A DNA stretch of 64,000 nucleotides from Mesostigma viride (lineage: Eukaryota; Streptophyta; Mesostigmatophyceae; Mesostigmatales; Mesostigmataceae), in contig RPFO01002002.1 of the NCBI GenBank assembly GCA_009746045.1, positions 96,199 to 160,198 of the forward strand. Direction: 5' to 3'. Numbering within the stretch: the stretch's first letter is position 1; every line of letters begins with the position of its first letter. Under the pieces are notes generated by a model. It was not told where the DNA came from, searched no databases, and saw only the letters and a program-made list of their open reading frames with translations. This document shows positions 34,049 to 62,162 of this stretch, one piece after another. A program made the translations under genes and the position numbers.

Positions 34049-34864
34049 GCTATTTACATTTTCTTTTCTTTTTTCTTTCTTTCTTTCTTTTTCTCTTTTT
34101 CTTTTTCCCTTTGTCATAAATACTCCTTACCTTTTCTTTTTAGCCCCTTCGTGTAGGTGTATATGCGTTCCCTCTAATTTCCTTCTTAGTTTTGGTTGTT
34201 TTTGTTTTTGTTGTTGTTGGTGTGTGTGTGCATGTGTGTGTGCATGTGTGTGTGCATGTGTGTGTGTGTGTTTTCCCTATCAACCTTAATTTCTTGTACG
34301 TTACCCTCTGTCTCCCTCCATGCATGCAGGTCTTCCTAGAGATAGCCACGCGGCTCCCGCGGCCTTCGCGCGTCGATCTTAATTTCCTGTCAGACAACTA
34401 CCCTAGTCCTTCCACGGCGTTGGATCGCCATGCGACCAGGCATAGTTGTCTCACTTGATATCTGGCTGGCCTCCCCCTGTCCTGAATTTAAGTTTATTTT
34501 GTTGTTGTTGTTGTTGTTATTATTATTATTATTATTATTTTACGTAATGTCCAGAAGATCGCTTGTCCTGGTCATCCTCTACATGCATGCAAGGGAGAGC
34601 TCTCTGGTTGATCGCCAGGGACATTCGACTACAGGAGTCCATTCCATGATGCATGAGGGCTGGTGAGGGGGTAGGCTTCCAAGTTCCGGCCACAAGCCGC
34701 CTCGTTTATGTTTGTGGAAGTGGATTAGCTGCCCACTATTGCAGGGCATCATGAGGGTTTTACTCCATGTATGAGGTATGTTATACTCTCGAATGGGACG
34801 GCTGACGTACACTCAACTTAGTAGTATTTAATTTGCAAAGTGGTCAACTGTCCAGACCACCCCG
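34049..34864. other. 3' flank of VPS16: simple repeats, no gene
   Basis: Pyrimidine-rich (CTTT)n at about 34060-34110, (TG)n at about 34218-34270, and (GTT)n(ATT)n at about 34499-34540. The frames here are low-complexity by-products. Confidence 0.6.
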
Positions 34865-50931
<16,067 letters not shown>

Positions 50932-52333
50932 GGTCAGTTAGGTAAACTAGTTGCTCCTGGGTGCGCTGGGCTTTCTCAGTTTTGTCACGTACTATCTCGC
51001 AAGCCTTTCCACAAAAAAGCCTGTCATACGCCCAAGCAATCAAGGCTTTGCGCTCTTTGATAACGCTACCCCGTTCAAATGTCGAATATTAATTATGAAG
51101 AAACGTCGCCCCTGCATCATGCTAAGCTGTTGTTGTACCATTCTAACCACAAGTTTCCCATTGCGTGCCTCAAGGAGCAGTGCAAGAGGTCACCGTAATT
51201 CTTGCATTTAATTTCGAGGAAATCGGTGCAAAGAGGTGAAGCAGGCCCTTTGCAGGCATGTAAAATAGGAGCTGGTTGTCTCCTTGATGTAATATCCCTG
51301 TCATGCAGCCTGCTGGCAAGGTAATTGCGGGCAAATGATTTCACTGCACGTTGCAGCTCACGTTCTTGCGTCCTTAATGTTGCCAAGTTTCCAAACGCAA
51401 CGCGTAATCGGTGGACATTAAACTCATTAGGTATTGCTGCCACTAGACACAGTCCTGCCTGTTAGCCTGTAGGCTGTAGCTCTGACACTACTTCAAGACG
51501 TCTTGTCAACGTGTCACAACCTCTGCGGCCAGCCGGCCACCAAGGAAAAATATAATTATGGCCGTTTACTACTAGGTAGCCTCTACTAGCTGGCCTCTCC
51601 TACAGCTGCCCGCCAGATCGTGTGACCGGACGCATGGCATCGCGAACGCCGCACAACGGCTTCGCCCGTTCGCCGGGCCCTGTTGTTGTTTCGCCAAGAA
51701 ACTGCCAAGAATGGTACCTGGTTGGCTGGGTCCGTCAAAAACGCCAAGGAAATAATATCTCTATCATTTCATTGGCTATTACATGATGGTCCTGCATCAA
51801 TCCTGCGGCCGGATCTGAGCTGTGCCAGGGCTGCTGTGCTAGGAATCTGCTAGGAATTGTGCGCATGTACCTCTGCATTTAATTTTCGCGGTTTCTTTAT
51901 GTCAAATCGTCCTCCTGTCCTGGCCGGACTGGCTTCCCTGACGCTGACACCCCGCAAGCAGCACGATTCCTATCCGGCGTGCGCCAGAGGGAAGTGCGCA
52001 CTGCACGCAAATTGACATAACGCGTGAAGACTCCCCAGCTGGAAATTCGTTGGATGCTCGGCTCAAAATTGGCACCCATACTTAGCAGACAGCCTTAAAA
52101 TATCCCCGTCCGTGATAGACGTTGCATTTTTCTCCGTGTCCGTTGATCCACGCTCTCAGGAAGTCGACTTACGGATGCATGCCCGTGCACGGCATGGGGG
52201 GGTCTGCCGCGTTGTTCATGTCGGATGTGGATCGAGCTGATGCGCTTCTCGGCCACTCTCCGACGGCCACTCTGCATCGTTGATCTGATGCGAACTAACG
52301 TGTACAGTAGACATTTATTGCTATCTGCGTACC
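50932..52333. promoter_or_regulatory. Divergent promoter region of VPS16 and the STPGR gene
   Basis: About 1.4 kb lies between the two divergent start codons. The only repeat seen is a short copy of CTGGTTGTCTCCTTGAT at about 51274-51290. A 108-codon frame at 51443-51117 minus has no recognisable content. No promoter element is assignable by eye. Confidence 0.45.
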
Positions 52334-55300
52334 ATGGTACTAGTTGTTAAGAAGGATCCGTCCAATGACGTATGCTATTCCAGTCTGGAGCAAGATGCCA
52401 GGGTACGCCCATGCACCCAATACACCATTCTAGAACGTGTGGAACGTTATGGCGCGTGGATTCAGTGCATTTTTCTTGTTTCCAAAGCGACTATGCCGAC
52501 CCGATGTGGATGCTTGCCAAGGATCCGCGCATTTTCATCTCACCGTCTTCATGGCATTGCTTCGCTTCCATGTCGCCTTACAGAAATGGGCAACCTCCCG
52601 TGGGGCTTTCCAGCAAGCACGACGCTTTAATTACAAAACCGGTACGTCATGTTACGCGCCCAACCCCGCCGCTGACATCCCTGCCCACCCCCGCCACGTG
52701 CATGTCTACAATATCCGAACGTAGGTCAGCCAGAGAGTGGGCACACCCTTGCACGTATGTCCACTCACGTCATCCCCATCCCTGCCCCTGGCGAAGCTAC
52801 ATATTTCTCCTAGTTCGCCTGCACATGGCCGCTGCTCGGTCCCTTTGGCCCACGCTAGGGTGCCCCGGCAGGCTCTGCCCAGCCAAAAATTGCAGACCGA
52901 GCAAGCAACCAACCCACGTGCAACCCGCGTTTTAGTGTAGTGCACCTGGATCGCGCATAGCTTGGGTACCTGCCCGCTATCGGCCCGCTTCTGTTCCCCT
53001 TTTCATCGGGTGGGTACTTGGGGACCTCCAAATAGTCAGGGAAAGGTGCCCATCCCTCGATCAGTCAAGGCTCCCCTATGTACATTCACCTGCGCGGCTC
53101 ATGCTTCACGTTGCACCTGCCCCTGATATTTATCACCTGCCTCTGCCCGCCACACCCCTGCCTCCATCCGCCACACCCCTGCCTCCATCCGTCACACCTT
53201 TTTCTCCATCCATCACACCTCTGTCTCCATATGTCACACCCCTGCCTCCATCCGTCACCCTCCTCCCCCCAGTTGTCGACGAGCGGCCGCTGACGGAGCC
53301 CACTGCGGACTCGGCGCTCCACAAGTCCAAGCGCGTGTATGCCAACATGCGGTCGACCACCGAGCGCTTTGCCAGCCTGTCCACCAGCGACGCGTCGGAG
53401 GTGCTCGTGCCGGTGTCCAGCGACCCGCGCCTCATGGGCCAGGCAAGCCATGGACAGGGGGATGTGGGCCCTCCCACCTGCATGCTGCGACACCGTGCCA
53501 TGCTCATATCACGCATGATTGCTATGCACCTGCACTTGCCTGGCATCGTGCATCCGGATGGTTTAGATCGCCCATCCCTCTGATGTCGTCGATGTGTTAA
53601 GGTCATGTGAGGTGTGTGATAGCAGCTTTGACCTTGGCAAGGGGAATAGCTGCTGGGCGTAAGTGGGAAATCTGAGACTCGATAGCAGGCCCCTGTGTTG
53701 TGTGTGTTCGGCTGGGTGGGGCCAGCCATGGGATTGGGGCATTCTACCAGTTTTTGCAATCCCCCCTGGACCGTATGAGCCAACGTGGTTATCAGAGGTA
53801 AGTGGCTGGGCCTGGGTCTTGGCCCAGGGGATGCGGGTTGCTGGGGTATTAGCAGAGCTCGGAGGGAAGAGTGATCTCCAAAAAATTTTGCTAGTTTGGG
53901 CTGGCTTCTGATTACTTTGTACCGGCGAGTGTGTTTTGTACCGGGAATGTGGATGACCGCCCGTCGTGCTCATAAGCTTCAGCTTTCTAGCGGCCGACCC
54001 ATCTCCTGGCAAGTCTGGGCGACATCTCATGGCTAGCATTCCCAAGGCAATCCAAGGCCTATTCCTGGTATTGAATCTAGCACTTCAAGGTCCAGCTGTC
54101 AGCCATCATCCTGTTAATTTCATTTCTACCCAGAAACATGCTGCTTTATCACCAGCCAGGCGGCACTCGTGTGATTTCTGGCATTACGACGTTTTGGATG
54201 GTTTCTGGCCATCATGATAGTTTGTGCTATTTCTGGCCTTTATGATGATTTTGGCGCTTCCCTCCCCTGTGAGTCCCTCACCAAGTGTCTCTCTGCCGGT
54301 TGTATCCTGTGTGCGATCCCACTCCCTTCCCCCTAATAACACATTTTCTAAATATTCCATTTGATCAAATTTAACGCCCGTGCGCCCCTCGCCCAGAAGT
54401 CATCCCCAGCGCTGGGACCCGGCGCGTACGACACGGAGCTGGTCATCGACAAGCACGGGCCGGGGCACGGGACCGACCCCACGCGGCCATCGGCGGCGTT
54501 CCGGTCGCCCCCCCGCCGCGCGTTCACGCCGCCACCAAACTACCCGGACGTGAGCAACGGGGCGGAGAGGAACTACAAGGTAAGGGGGCAGAGAGGATCA
54601 CCAAGGTGAGGGGGTGGAGAGGATCACCGATGCGAGGGGGTGGAGAGGAACACCGAGGTGAGGTTGTGGAGAGGAACACCGAGGTGAGGGGCAGAGAGGA
54701 GCTCCAAGGTGACGAGGTGGATAGGAGCTCTAAGGTTAGGGGGCGGAGAGGATCATCGAGGTGAGGGGGTGGAGAGGAACGCCGGGGCGAGGAGTTTGAG
54801 AGGGGCTCCAAGGTGAGGGGGCGGAGAGGAACACTCAATCGAGCCGTAGGAATGATTTTGGGCCAGCGCAGCAGGTATAAGCTCCACCGTGCGAAACCAG
54901 TTGGGGTCACCATAGCCGACCATTGCTGTACATTCCCACATACATGCTTTGTGTCAGTGACCTGAGGCCAGTAGTAGCAGGGCCCCCCTGGTGATGAGGT
55001 TAGGGCACCTGTAGCCGTATGCCATGTCACGTCCAGGAAGATGTCAGCCTTACCGAAGTGTTTCAGGGAACTCCGGTCGATCGCGTGCGATGGTGTATTG
55101 CGGTAGTATGAACCGGGTGGTCGAACATGCAACTCCCGCACCGCTCCACTGTTTTATTGTAGCAAGTAGCTGGCCTCCCTCCCAAATCATTTGTGCACCG
55201 CATTGGTACCTGATGGTTATTATTCTCTTCCCCTCCTTGCCTCTCCTCTCTCTTTCCATCTCTTCCCCTCTCTACTCCCGTTTTCTTTCCACACTTCCCC

Positions 55301-58300
55301 TCCCTTCCCTCCCTTTCCCCTCCCTTCCCCTCCCATCCCCTCCCATCCCTTCCCCTCCCATGCCCTCCCTTCCCCTCCTTCCCCCCCCCTTCCCCTCCCT
55401 TCCCCTCCCTTCCCCTCCCTTCCCCTCCCTTCCCCTCCCTTCCCCTCCCTTCCCCTCCCTTCCCCTCCCTTCCCTCCCTTCCCTCCCTTCCCCTCCCTTC
55501 CCCTCCCTTCCCCTCCCTTCCCCTCCCTTCCCCTCCCTTCCCCTCCCTTCCCCTCCCTTCCCCTCCCTTCCCTCCCTTCCCCTCCCTTCCCCTCCCTTCC
55601 CCTCCCTTCCCCTCCCTTCCCCTCCCTTCCCCTCCCTTCCTCCTACCTGCGCCATCTGCCACGCCTCTGTGTGCTCCCCAAATGCGTTCTTGCTTTCTCA
55701 AACGTCAACGTGGCAGGATTGGACCGCCAAGGGCTTCCCCATCGCGCGGTACCCCAGGTTCACCGACGTGGCATCCTGGAAGGAAAGAACCGGTAAGCCT
55801 TGATGCCCGTACGCAGCACATATGGCGTGGTGGAAGGGGACAACCCGTTAAGCCGGCACACCAATGTCCACGATGGTTGGCAGCTCGTTGGCCATAAGAT
55901 ACAGGCTTAATTAACGTGTGGGTGCCTCTCTCCCGGTTCCTGTCCCTGACGAGGTAGGGTAGAGGGAAACAGTCCTGCGACAAGACCATGGCCAATCTTG
56001 TAGTTGCACAGCGTATGCCTCCTGCCATCACTTTCACATTTGGCTGCCCTTTGCCACTCTTTGCCGCCCTTTTCCGCCCTTTGCCCCCGTTGTCACCTCA
56101 TTCAACTCATAGCTGCGAGTAGCCTCGCCCAGCGGCTCCCCTTGCTGCACCTATACTCATGTGGTTTCGCACGACCCCTCCGCCCCTCTGCCCCAGTGGC
56201 ACTTCCCTCGCCTAACCAATGCCCACGCCGATGATCGCCCCCGGCTGCTCTGCCCATGGCTCTGCCCTGCCCCTTGCCCCCCTGCCCACTGCGTGCCCCC
56301 CGTTGCATCGTGGCCAGGGGAGCTGCTTCCGGCGTTCCACAGTTTGTCGGAGCTGGACAATGACCGCGCAACGACCGCCAGCTTGGAACGTAAGCGATGG
56401 ATGGGTTCGGGGGCAGCCATAATGGGTTTGGGATGCAAGCGTAATGCGCTTGGGGCGTGTGCATAATGGGTGTGGGACGTAATCATGAGCAGCTTGGGAT
56501 GCAAGCAGCGGGTGGGCAGGGGGCCTGATTGGGGGAGCGAGCAGTTGCCATGCTGTGGGGGTGTTTTTTGGTGGGGCGGGGGGGGGGGGTGATGGGAAAT
56601 GGGGAAGGGGGGGCTAGGGGGAAAGGGCACTACCCCAAACATCTTGGTTGACTACCCAAGCATGTTGCCTTGGGCAGTTGTGAGGCCTACTTGCCCCTAG
56701 AGTTGCATGAGTACTGCTGGTGGGCCTCAGAAGTTGGTGATGGAGACGTCACTGGCCTTCCAAGCCACGGCATGCCTGCGTACAGGCTAGGGCTTCGCAA
56801 GGCAGCGTTTTCTCAGGGATGGATAGCGTTTGATAGCATGGGATTGATGGGCGCTGCTTCCTGCACCCTGTTTGTTTCGCAGCCGGAGCTACCAGTAACA
56901 GCGCCAGTGCATGGGGCCTGTGGTGTCCTTTTGCTGCTGTGAACGATGGTGTGTGCGCTTGCTGGGCTGCGACCGATCCCGCCTTTGCCTGACAACCATC
57001 CTTGGTTGCATGAAGATGTGCCCCCGTGGGCGTGGGCCAACGGTGACCAAGCGCTGCCTGGCAGGGTCATATGGTGTGGCATCTCCACCCTGTTGTGTCC
57101 CATCATACTCATAGTGTGGTCTGCAAGGCTCGTCACCCCACACCCGAGACATGGCATGCGCTCTGCCCAGCCACCGGCTCATCGATGCACACAGTAACAT
57201 CCGCTGCCATCACCATGTTGGTCTCCCTGCCACCCCCCCGTGGTCCACGCTTGTCCGCTCTGCTTGTCGCCACCTTGGCCCGTGGGTGTGCTTGCGGCGA
57301 CAGAGCTGTCCCCCACGCGCACGACCCGACGGTTCACGTCGTCGCCCAAGCGGAGCTTGCGGCTGCCGCTGGCACGCACGCTGCGCGACGAGGTGGGTGC
57401 TCTCCTTGCCAGTGCTCTCCTTGCCATGCAGATGATACCTTGTTCTTGCTCGGATGCGGTTTGTGGGGTATGGGATTTTGGGATGTGGCGTGCTGGCGCG
57501 CTAGTGTCCGTATCAGCAGCCCTGCACGGGTTCAGAAAGGCTCGGGCACGCCTAGTTTTGGGGTATTTGGAACACAAGAGGGTGGAGGATTGCTGTGGAA
57601 AATAGGCGAGGCTGGCTGATCAGTGTGCATGGCATGGCATGGCAGGGATAGTGTCACTCCTGCCTACCCTCGTGACCACGTTTGCGATGGCTGCTGCTGC
57701 TGCTAGCGCTCATAATTATGGCATGCGCGTGGCCTTGTCCGCGGCAGGCTACTCGCCAAGGAGAGGAGCGCGTATGTGAACCCGTGCCATGGGCTGAGAT
57801 ATGAGCAGGCTGCGCAAGAGCCGCTGTTGAATTTTGTATGCTACTAGGATTCGAACGCTGGATTCGAACCGCTGCATACGCGTGAAAGAGTTCACCTAGA
57901 AGGCTTCCTGTATGATTTGCTGGGCGGTGGAAGCAGGACATTGTCTAGGGAAGTTTAATGAATAAGTAAAGCAAAGCGCGGGTTTCAGTTGGGGTTCCTA
58001 TGACTCAAGGGGGAACTGGTCAGCCGGTGTCGCACCAAAGGAATGCTGGTTGGTGACGTTGACGCCCTGGCTGCTGAGTAGTGGGCATCGGCTTCAGCTT
58101 GCGTGAGCTGCTAGGGAATTTTTTGTTGGCATATGCCTGGTTGTCTGCGGCTCTCTTTTGACAATCGGTGTGCGGTTGCTCCCCCTTCCCCTCTGCTTGT
58201 GTTTGCGGTTGCAGGTGACGGTAACTAGCGAGTACGTCGACGGCCGATTTGGGCCTGGGTATTACGACACGTCTTCGGCAGACCCGCCACTTGGCAAGGC

Positions 58301-59272
58301 CGTGAAGGGGTAAGCGAGGACACCTCCCTGTCTGTTTGGGTACCTCTATCTATCTTTGGTACCGCGCATGATCACGAGGACACCTCCCTGTCTGTTTGGG
58401 TACCTCTATCAATCTTTGGTACCGCGCATGATCACGAGGACACCTCCCTGTCTGTTTGGGTACCTCTATCAATCTTTGGTACCGCGCATGATCACGAGGA
58501 CACCTCCCTGTCTGTTTGGGTACCTCTATCAATCTTTGGTACCGCGCATGATCACGAGGGAGAAAGGCTGTGCCGGCCGTTGGCTCGCGGTGGTATCGAG
58601 CCACCGGGTGCATGCATGCGGAGGGTCCACGGGTCGACAGAAGGCCGTGTCTCCAGGATTAATGTACACGTAGACTCCACGATGCAGAACGCAAACACCA
58701 GAGAGTATGAGCTGATGTCACTAGCTGTTAGCAGAACTTGAGGGGTATTCTCGCATTGGCATGATTAGGGGGTGCCTTCCTCACAGGGGCGCCTAGGAGT
58801 ATTTCGTGTTGAGCTAGTATGTGGTGGTGAAAGTGGCCTGATGATTGCTTGGACTCTACCATGTAAGCATTCCTTTCCGACGATGGCAGGCTTTGTGCGT
58901 TCTCCTCCACTTCTCTTCGTTGCCTCAATCACCTAGACAACGAGCTTCCAGTTGGCACCCCGGTTTGGGTGGCTGCACACCACCTGCTGCGTGCTCTGAC
59001 TTGTGACCTTATGTGGCCAAGGCCGTGCCGAGAGACTTGAGAGTCGTGGTTGACTTGAGACTTGATTGGCATGTGCACGGCCACCCATAACACCAACTAA
59101 GTCCCTGATCCTCGGTCGCACATGCTCTCTCTGATGCCATCTGTCTCTCTGCTCGCCCTCTGTCTTGTCCAGGGGGGTCCAATGCTTCAAAGGGCCAGGC
59201 CACCTACCATTAGCGACAGCGAATCGCGTGGTGACAACGAAACCTAGCGGCCGCAGCCGGCACTTGATGTAA
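52334..59272 (+). CDS. STPGR (SHIPPO) repeat protein, probably ciliary microtubule-associated
   Basis: Nine phase-consistent exons: 52334-52402, 52584-52641, 53273-53442, 54397-54579, 55717-55792, 56318-56389, 57304-57392, 58215-58309 and 59173-59272, about 303 residues. The ATG at 52334 sits in taccATGG. Sperm-tail PG-rich motifs are SPALGPGAYDT (exon 4) and RFGPGYYDTSS (exon 8). Exon 2 reads SRGAFQQARRF, and exon 7 RRFTSSPKRSLRLPL resembles the FxSxxxR part of such repeats. The family binds along axonemal or cytoplasmic microtubules; several members are inner-lumen proteins of flagellar doublets. The intron after exon 3 has a GC donor (CCAG|GCAAGC). The exon 4 donor is the first unit of a 26-bp minisatellite. 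Exons 3-8 are well supported; exons 1, 2 and 9 are chosen by phase and splice sites and are less certain. The STPG subgroup cannot be told. Confidence 0.78.
54559..54838 (+). repeat. 26-bp minisatellite starting in STPGR exon 4 and including its splice donor
   Basis: Unit 1 (54559-54584) is the last 21 bases of exon 4 plus GTAAG. Later units read GGGGTGGAGAGGAACACC then GAGGTGAG, about ten in all. Most repeat an AGGTGAG donor-like end. Confidence 0.93.
55220..55645. repeat. Polypyrimidine (CCCTTCCCCT)n tract in STPGR intron 4
   Basis: About 430 bp of nearly pure pyrimidine on the plus strand, mostly TCCCCTCCCT units of 10 bp, ending about 70 bp before the exon 5 acceptor. It could form triplex DNA. 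Pro/Ser/Leu frames here are by-products. Confidence 0.95.
58313..58558 (+). repeat. Four copies of a 60-bp repeat just after the STPGR exon 8 donor
   Basis: The unit runs GAGGACACCTCCCTGTCTGT, then TTGGGTACCTCTATCAATCT, then TTGGTACCGCGCATGATCAC. Copies are nearly identical (CTATC/CAATC variant in the first). The array begins within a few bases of GTAAGC. Confidence 0.96.
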
Positions 59273-60540
59273 CTCTAGCGTGATGCAGCCACCTTGGCTC
59301 TACTCCCTGGTGTCCCTCTCGTTGGCTCTTTCGCCACCGCTTACTGCAGTTATATGAACACCGACTGTTTTTTGTAAAGGCTGGAGTCATCCGGGCTTTC
59401 TGTCACACAAGAAATGGGCATGAATGGTGCGGCGGCTGCGTGGCTGCTCCTACCCCCACTTGCGACCAGAGCCGGGTTATACCTGCACATACCAGCTCCC
59501 ACATCTACCACTACACCCGTGCTCTTAGAGAGGTGCTCCAGGGAAGGCTCTGGGTTCAATGCCCCTATTTGACGTTTCTTCCGGCTATGTCCTGTTTAAA
59601 AGCAGGGTTTCTATTGGGGGCAAAGGGAGCCCCTAGTTGACATTTTAGCGAGAGGATTTTTGCTACGATAAGTCCCATTTGATGCCAGCTGGCTACGCAA
59701 TGGCCAGTCTGGTTTTCTAGTTTGGCTGGGCCACTGCAGGTTTGGAACCGGGGGTTTTGCGGTGGAAAGGCCCTGTTCTTTGTATTCTTGCCCCCATCCT
59801 GAGTACGGAGTGACCATGCAGAGTCCTAGCAGTGCAGCAGAATTTGCGAGTTTTGAAGGCCGGGTGTGTGTTTTTTGCTGTACCGGCTCTTAATGTTATA
59901 CTACTACCATTTCTAGTGACATGTATATTTATATACTAGGAGGGAACCTCACCTTTTGGTCGCTAGTTGCTGATTGGACAAAACGTTGGATGTTTGTGCT
60001 TGATTGAGCCAATGGTTTGGATGAGGCGTCCACATTGTGGGTGGCATTACTTAATTTCATTGCGAGACAGTGTTGGCCATGAGAACTTTATGTAAGTAAA
60101 GGCAAGCCCTTTGTTAAACCTTTCACCTAGGCTCTCGTGGCCTGTCATGTCTTCGTCTTGTCATCATCAGAAGCGCGCTTTATTTAATCATGTACATGTG
60201 TGCCTATGATGAGCCACCCTCCAGATGATGCCTAGCTTTATTTAGTTATGCTGTGCCCATGCAGGGAGTCACTCTCTGCTGAGACGCCATGCCCTAGCTT
60301 TTTTGTATAGCTATGCTGATCTTCCCCCCCATGACAGGCTCCCCCTTCGCTGGGCATAGCTTGAAGATCATGGGGATGCAAGTGCCCTGGTGCACCTAGA
60401 GCAAGGGTCCTTTACATTCCCACCCTTGCAGGAAGTAGCTTAGAATGTATGATAGGCCATATGCCCCTTCTCTGGGCTATGTGCTACATATACTCCCAAC
60501 GGAGTTATGTTCCTAATTAATTAATTAATTAATCATCAGA
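59273..60540. other. 3' flank of the STPGR gene with a LINE 3' remnant
   Basis: No gene is visible. At about 60480-60535 the sequence GTGCTACATATACTCCCAAC then GGAGTTATGTT and (AATT)n is a diverged 3' end of the GGAG-end LINE family. Sequence from 60549 carries the GGGGAGTCACGGAGCA dispersed repeat. Confidence 0.6.
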
Positions 60541-60625
60541 AGGAATTAATTCGTGCTCCCGCGTTGGGGAGTCACGGAGCACCGGAGTGCTTTTAATCCC
60601 TGTATCAAGGAGACAACCAGCCCGT

Positions 60626-61149
60626 TGTACCAGGGCATGCCTCGCATTTCGGACGAGATTAGACAGCGTAGGATAGCATTCGTAGGACATCTTGCTCGCA
60701 CCAGCTAGGTAGACACCGCCCTCGGTCTGGCAGGCCCCCAGCGGCTTGGCCAGCCAGGACGGCATATCCTGACCTGGCCTGGCCCCAAGGACATTCCTAA
60801 GAAGGTAGGCAAACATGTAATGACCTACCCACAGCAGTTGATGGCTGACCTAGTGGTCCCAGCGCAGTTTGAAAATCGCATTCACTCCCTCTCTCTTGCT
60901 TGGACTGCTATGCAGGACAAGAGGAGGTGGAAGACCATTGTCCTGGAGGCTCATACGCCCGCCCCTGTGGGCAAGCCCCCTCCCCCCAAGCGGAAGGGGC
61001 GCTTTGCTGAGTAGAATAGGTAGGGTTTTCTAGATTAGATTAGCTTAGAGTTAGATTAGTTCGGTTAATTTCGCGGCTTTGTCCCCCCCTCCATCCATCC
61101 ACGGGAATATGTGCTACATGATCTCCCAACGGAGTCATGTTATAATTTT
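60626..61149 (+). mobile_element. LINE (GGAG-end family), 524 bp, 11-bp TSD
   Basis: Flanked by AACCAGCCCGT at 60615-60625 and 61150-61160. It reads IRQRRIAFVGHLART, a stop, then (frame 60820-61014) MTYPQQLMADLVVPAQFENR ... PPPPKRKGRFAE and stop. The 3' UTR ends CTCCCAACGGAGTCATGTTA then TAATTTT. It inserted into a copy of the dispersed GTATCAAGGAGACAACCAG repeat. Confidence 0.94.
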
Positions 61150-61160
61150 AACCAGCCCGT

Positions 61161-62160
61161 ATGTGCACAACATGAAGAAAGGGCAGAGACCCCCTCTCTC
61201 CTTCATGCCAGAGGCATGCCACAGCAGCAATCAGACACGATAGACGATCCGGCAAGTTCTGTGGGCGCAATAAGACCCGTGAGCATGAGCATATCGTAAC
61301 AGTTGGAGCGTGGGCAAGTAAGCTAATCATAGCCAAGACGTAGCATGGCTGCCTGTACAAGGGCTAAGCTAAGGCTATGGCTGGTTGTGTACCGTGCGTT
61401 AGCGGTGCACGTGACTAGGTATGGTGGCACGGCTAGGCAAACATTCTAGGCATGGCTGCCATGGCGGCAGTAACTCCCAATTATTACAAGCTAGGGCTAT
61501 TATAGCCTGCAGGGGGCGTCCAAATCTTGCATGTGGTTGATCATCAGGTCCCCACCCCGCCAGTACAGCTCGGGCCGCTGGGGGTCCTGCTAGCTTGTGG
61601 CGGAGGGATTCTCCCGATTTATGGCCTGCGCTGGTTGTCTCCTTGGTATTCAGGCCACAAGTCGCGTTGCTATTGCTGCTGAGAGGGGGTCAGGTCATCG
61701 TCCAGCGCGCCCATGCAGGTGAGGTCATGCAGCCTCACCTTCAGAAGGGAAATAGACTGATAGTTTTTCTATCCAGGTACAGCTGGCCGGTGATTCACAC
61801 AAGAGCGCATGCAAGCAACCTTACTACAAGTTCATCATATGCTAGCAAGCTATTCACCCTGATGGAGGATATGATTCCATCTCGATCAAACCAGCTATCG
61901 AGCATGGAGCTATTCTAGCTAGAGACGTCTTCTTTACGATCTTTTGTCTGGGAAGGATCCAGGATGTCGATCAGTTCCCTTAGGTTACATATAATGAGTA
62001 TATAGGATTGGAGTGTTTTCTAGGCAACATTTCTTGATAGGGTTGCAAAATGAATGAATTTGACCACCCCTATATATCTGTACACGTGTGTGTGTGACCA
62101 TCGCGGGAGTGATCCCGGGAGAGAGTGTGACACTACGGGGGTGCATGGGGGGCCGTGGGG
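61161..62160. other. Non-coding flank before the terminal purine repeat
   Basis: A copy of the TCTCCCGATTT...CTGCGCTGGTTGTCTCCTTG repeat lies at about 61611-61648. A segment like GTGGGCAAGTAAGC...GTACAAGGGCTAAGCTA at 61310-61420 repeats 29526-29645. No gene is supported. Confidence 0.5.
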
Positions 62161-62162
62161 GA

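Noticed and set aside
51117-51443. 108-codon minus-strand frame between VPS16 and the STPGR gene
   Set aside because: No family signal, and it contains a dispersed repeat copy; it is probably chance.
52437-52583. A longer STPGR exon 2 starting before 52584
   Set aside because: Two other frames are open here, but neither fits the phase of exon 1 as well as the acceptor CCTTACAG at 52576-52583.
55063-55803. Long Pro/Leu/Ser and Gly/Arg/Glu ORFs
   Set aside because: They are translations of the polypyrimidine tract in STPGR intron 4. Only the last part (55717-55792) is a real exon.
57780-57960. Possible minus-strand tRNA (GTTCGAATCC at two places)
   Set aside because: Neither T arm pairs (CAGCG faces CAGCG), and no anticodon or D arm can be folded.
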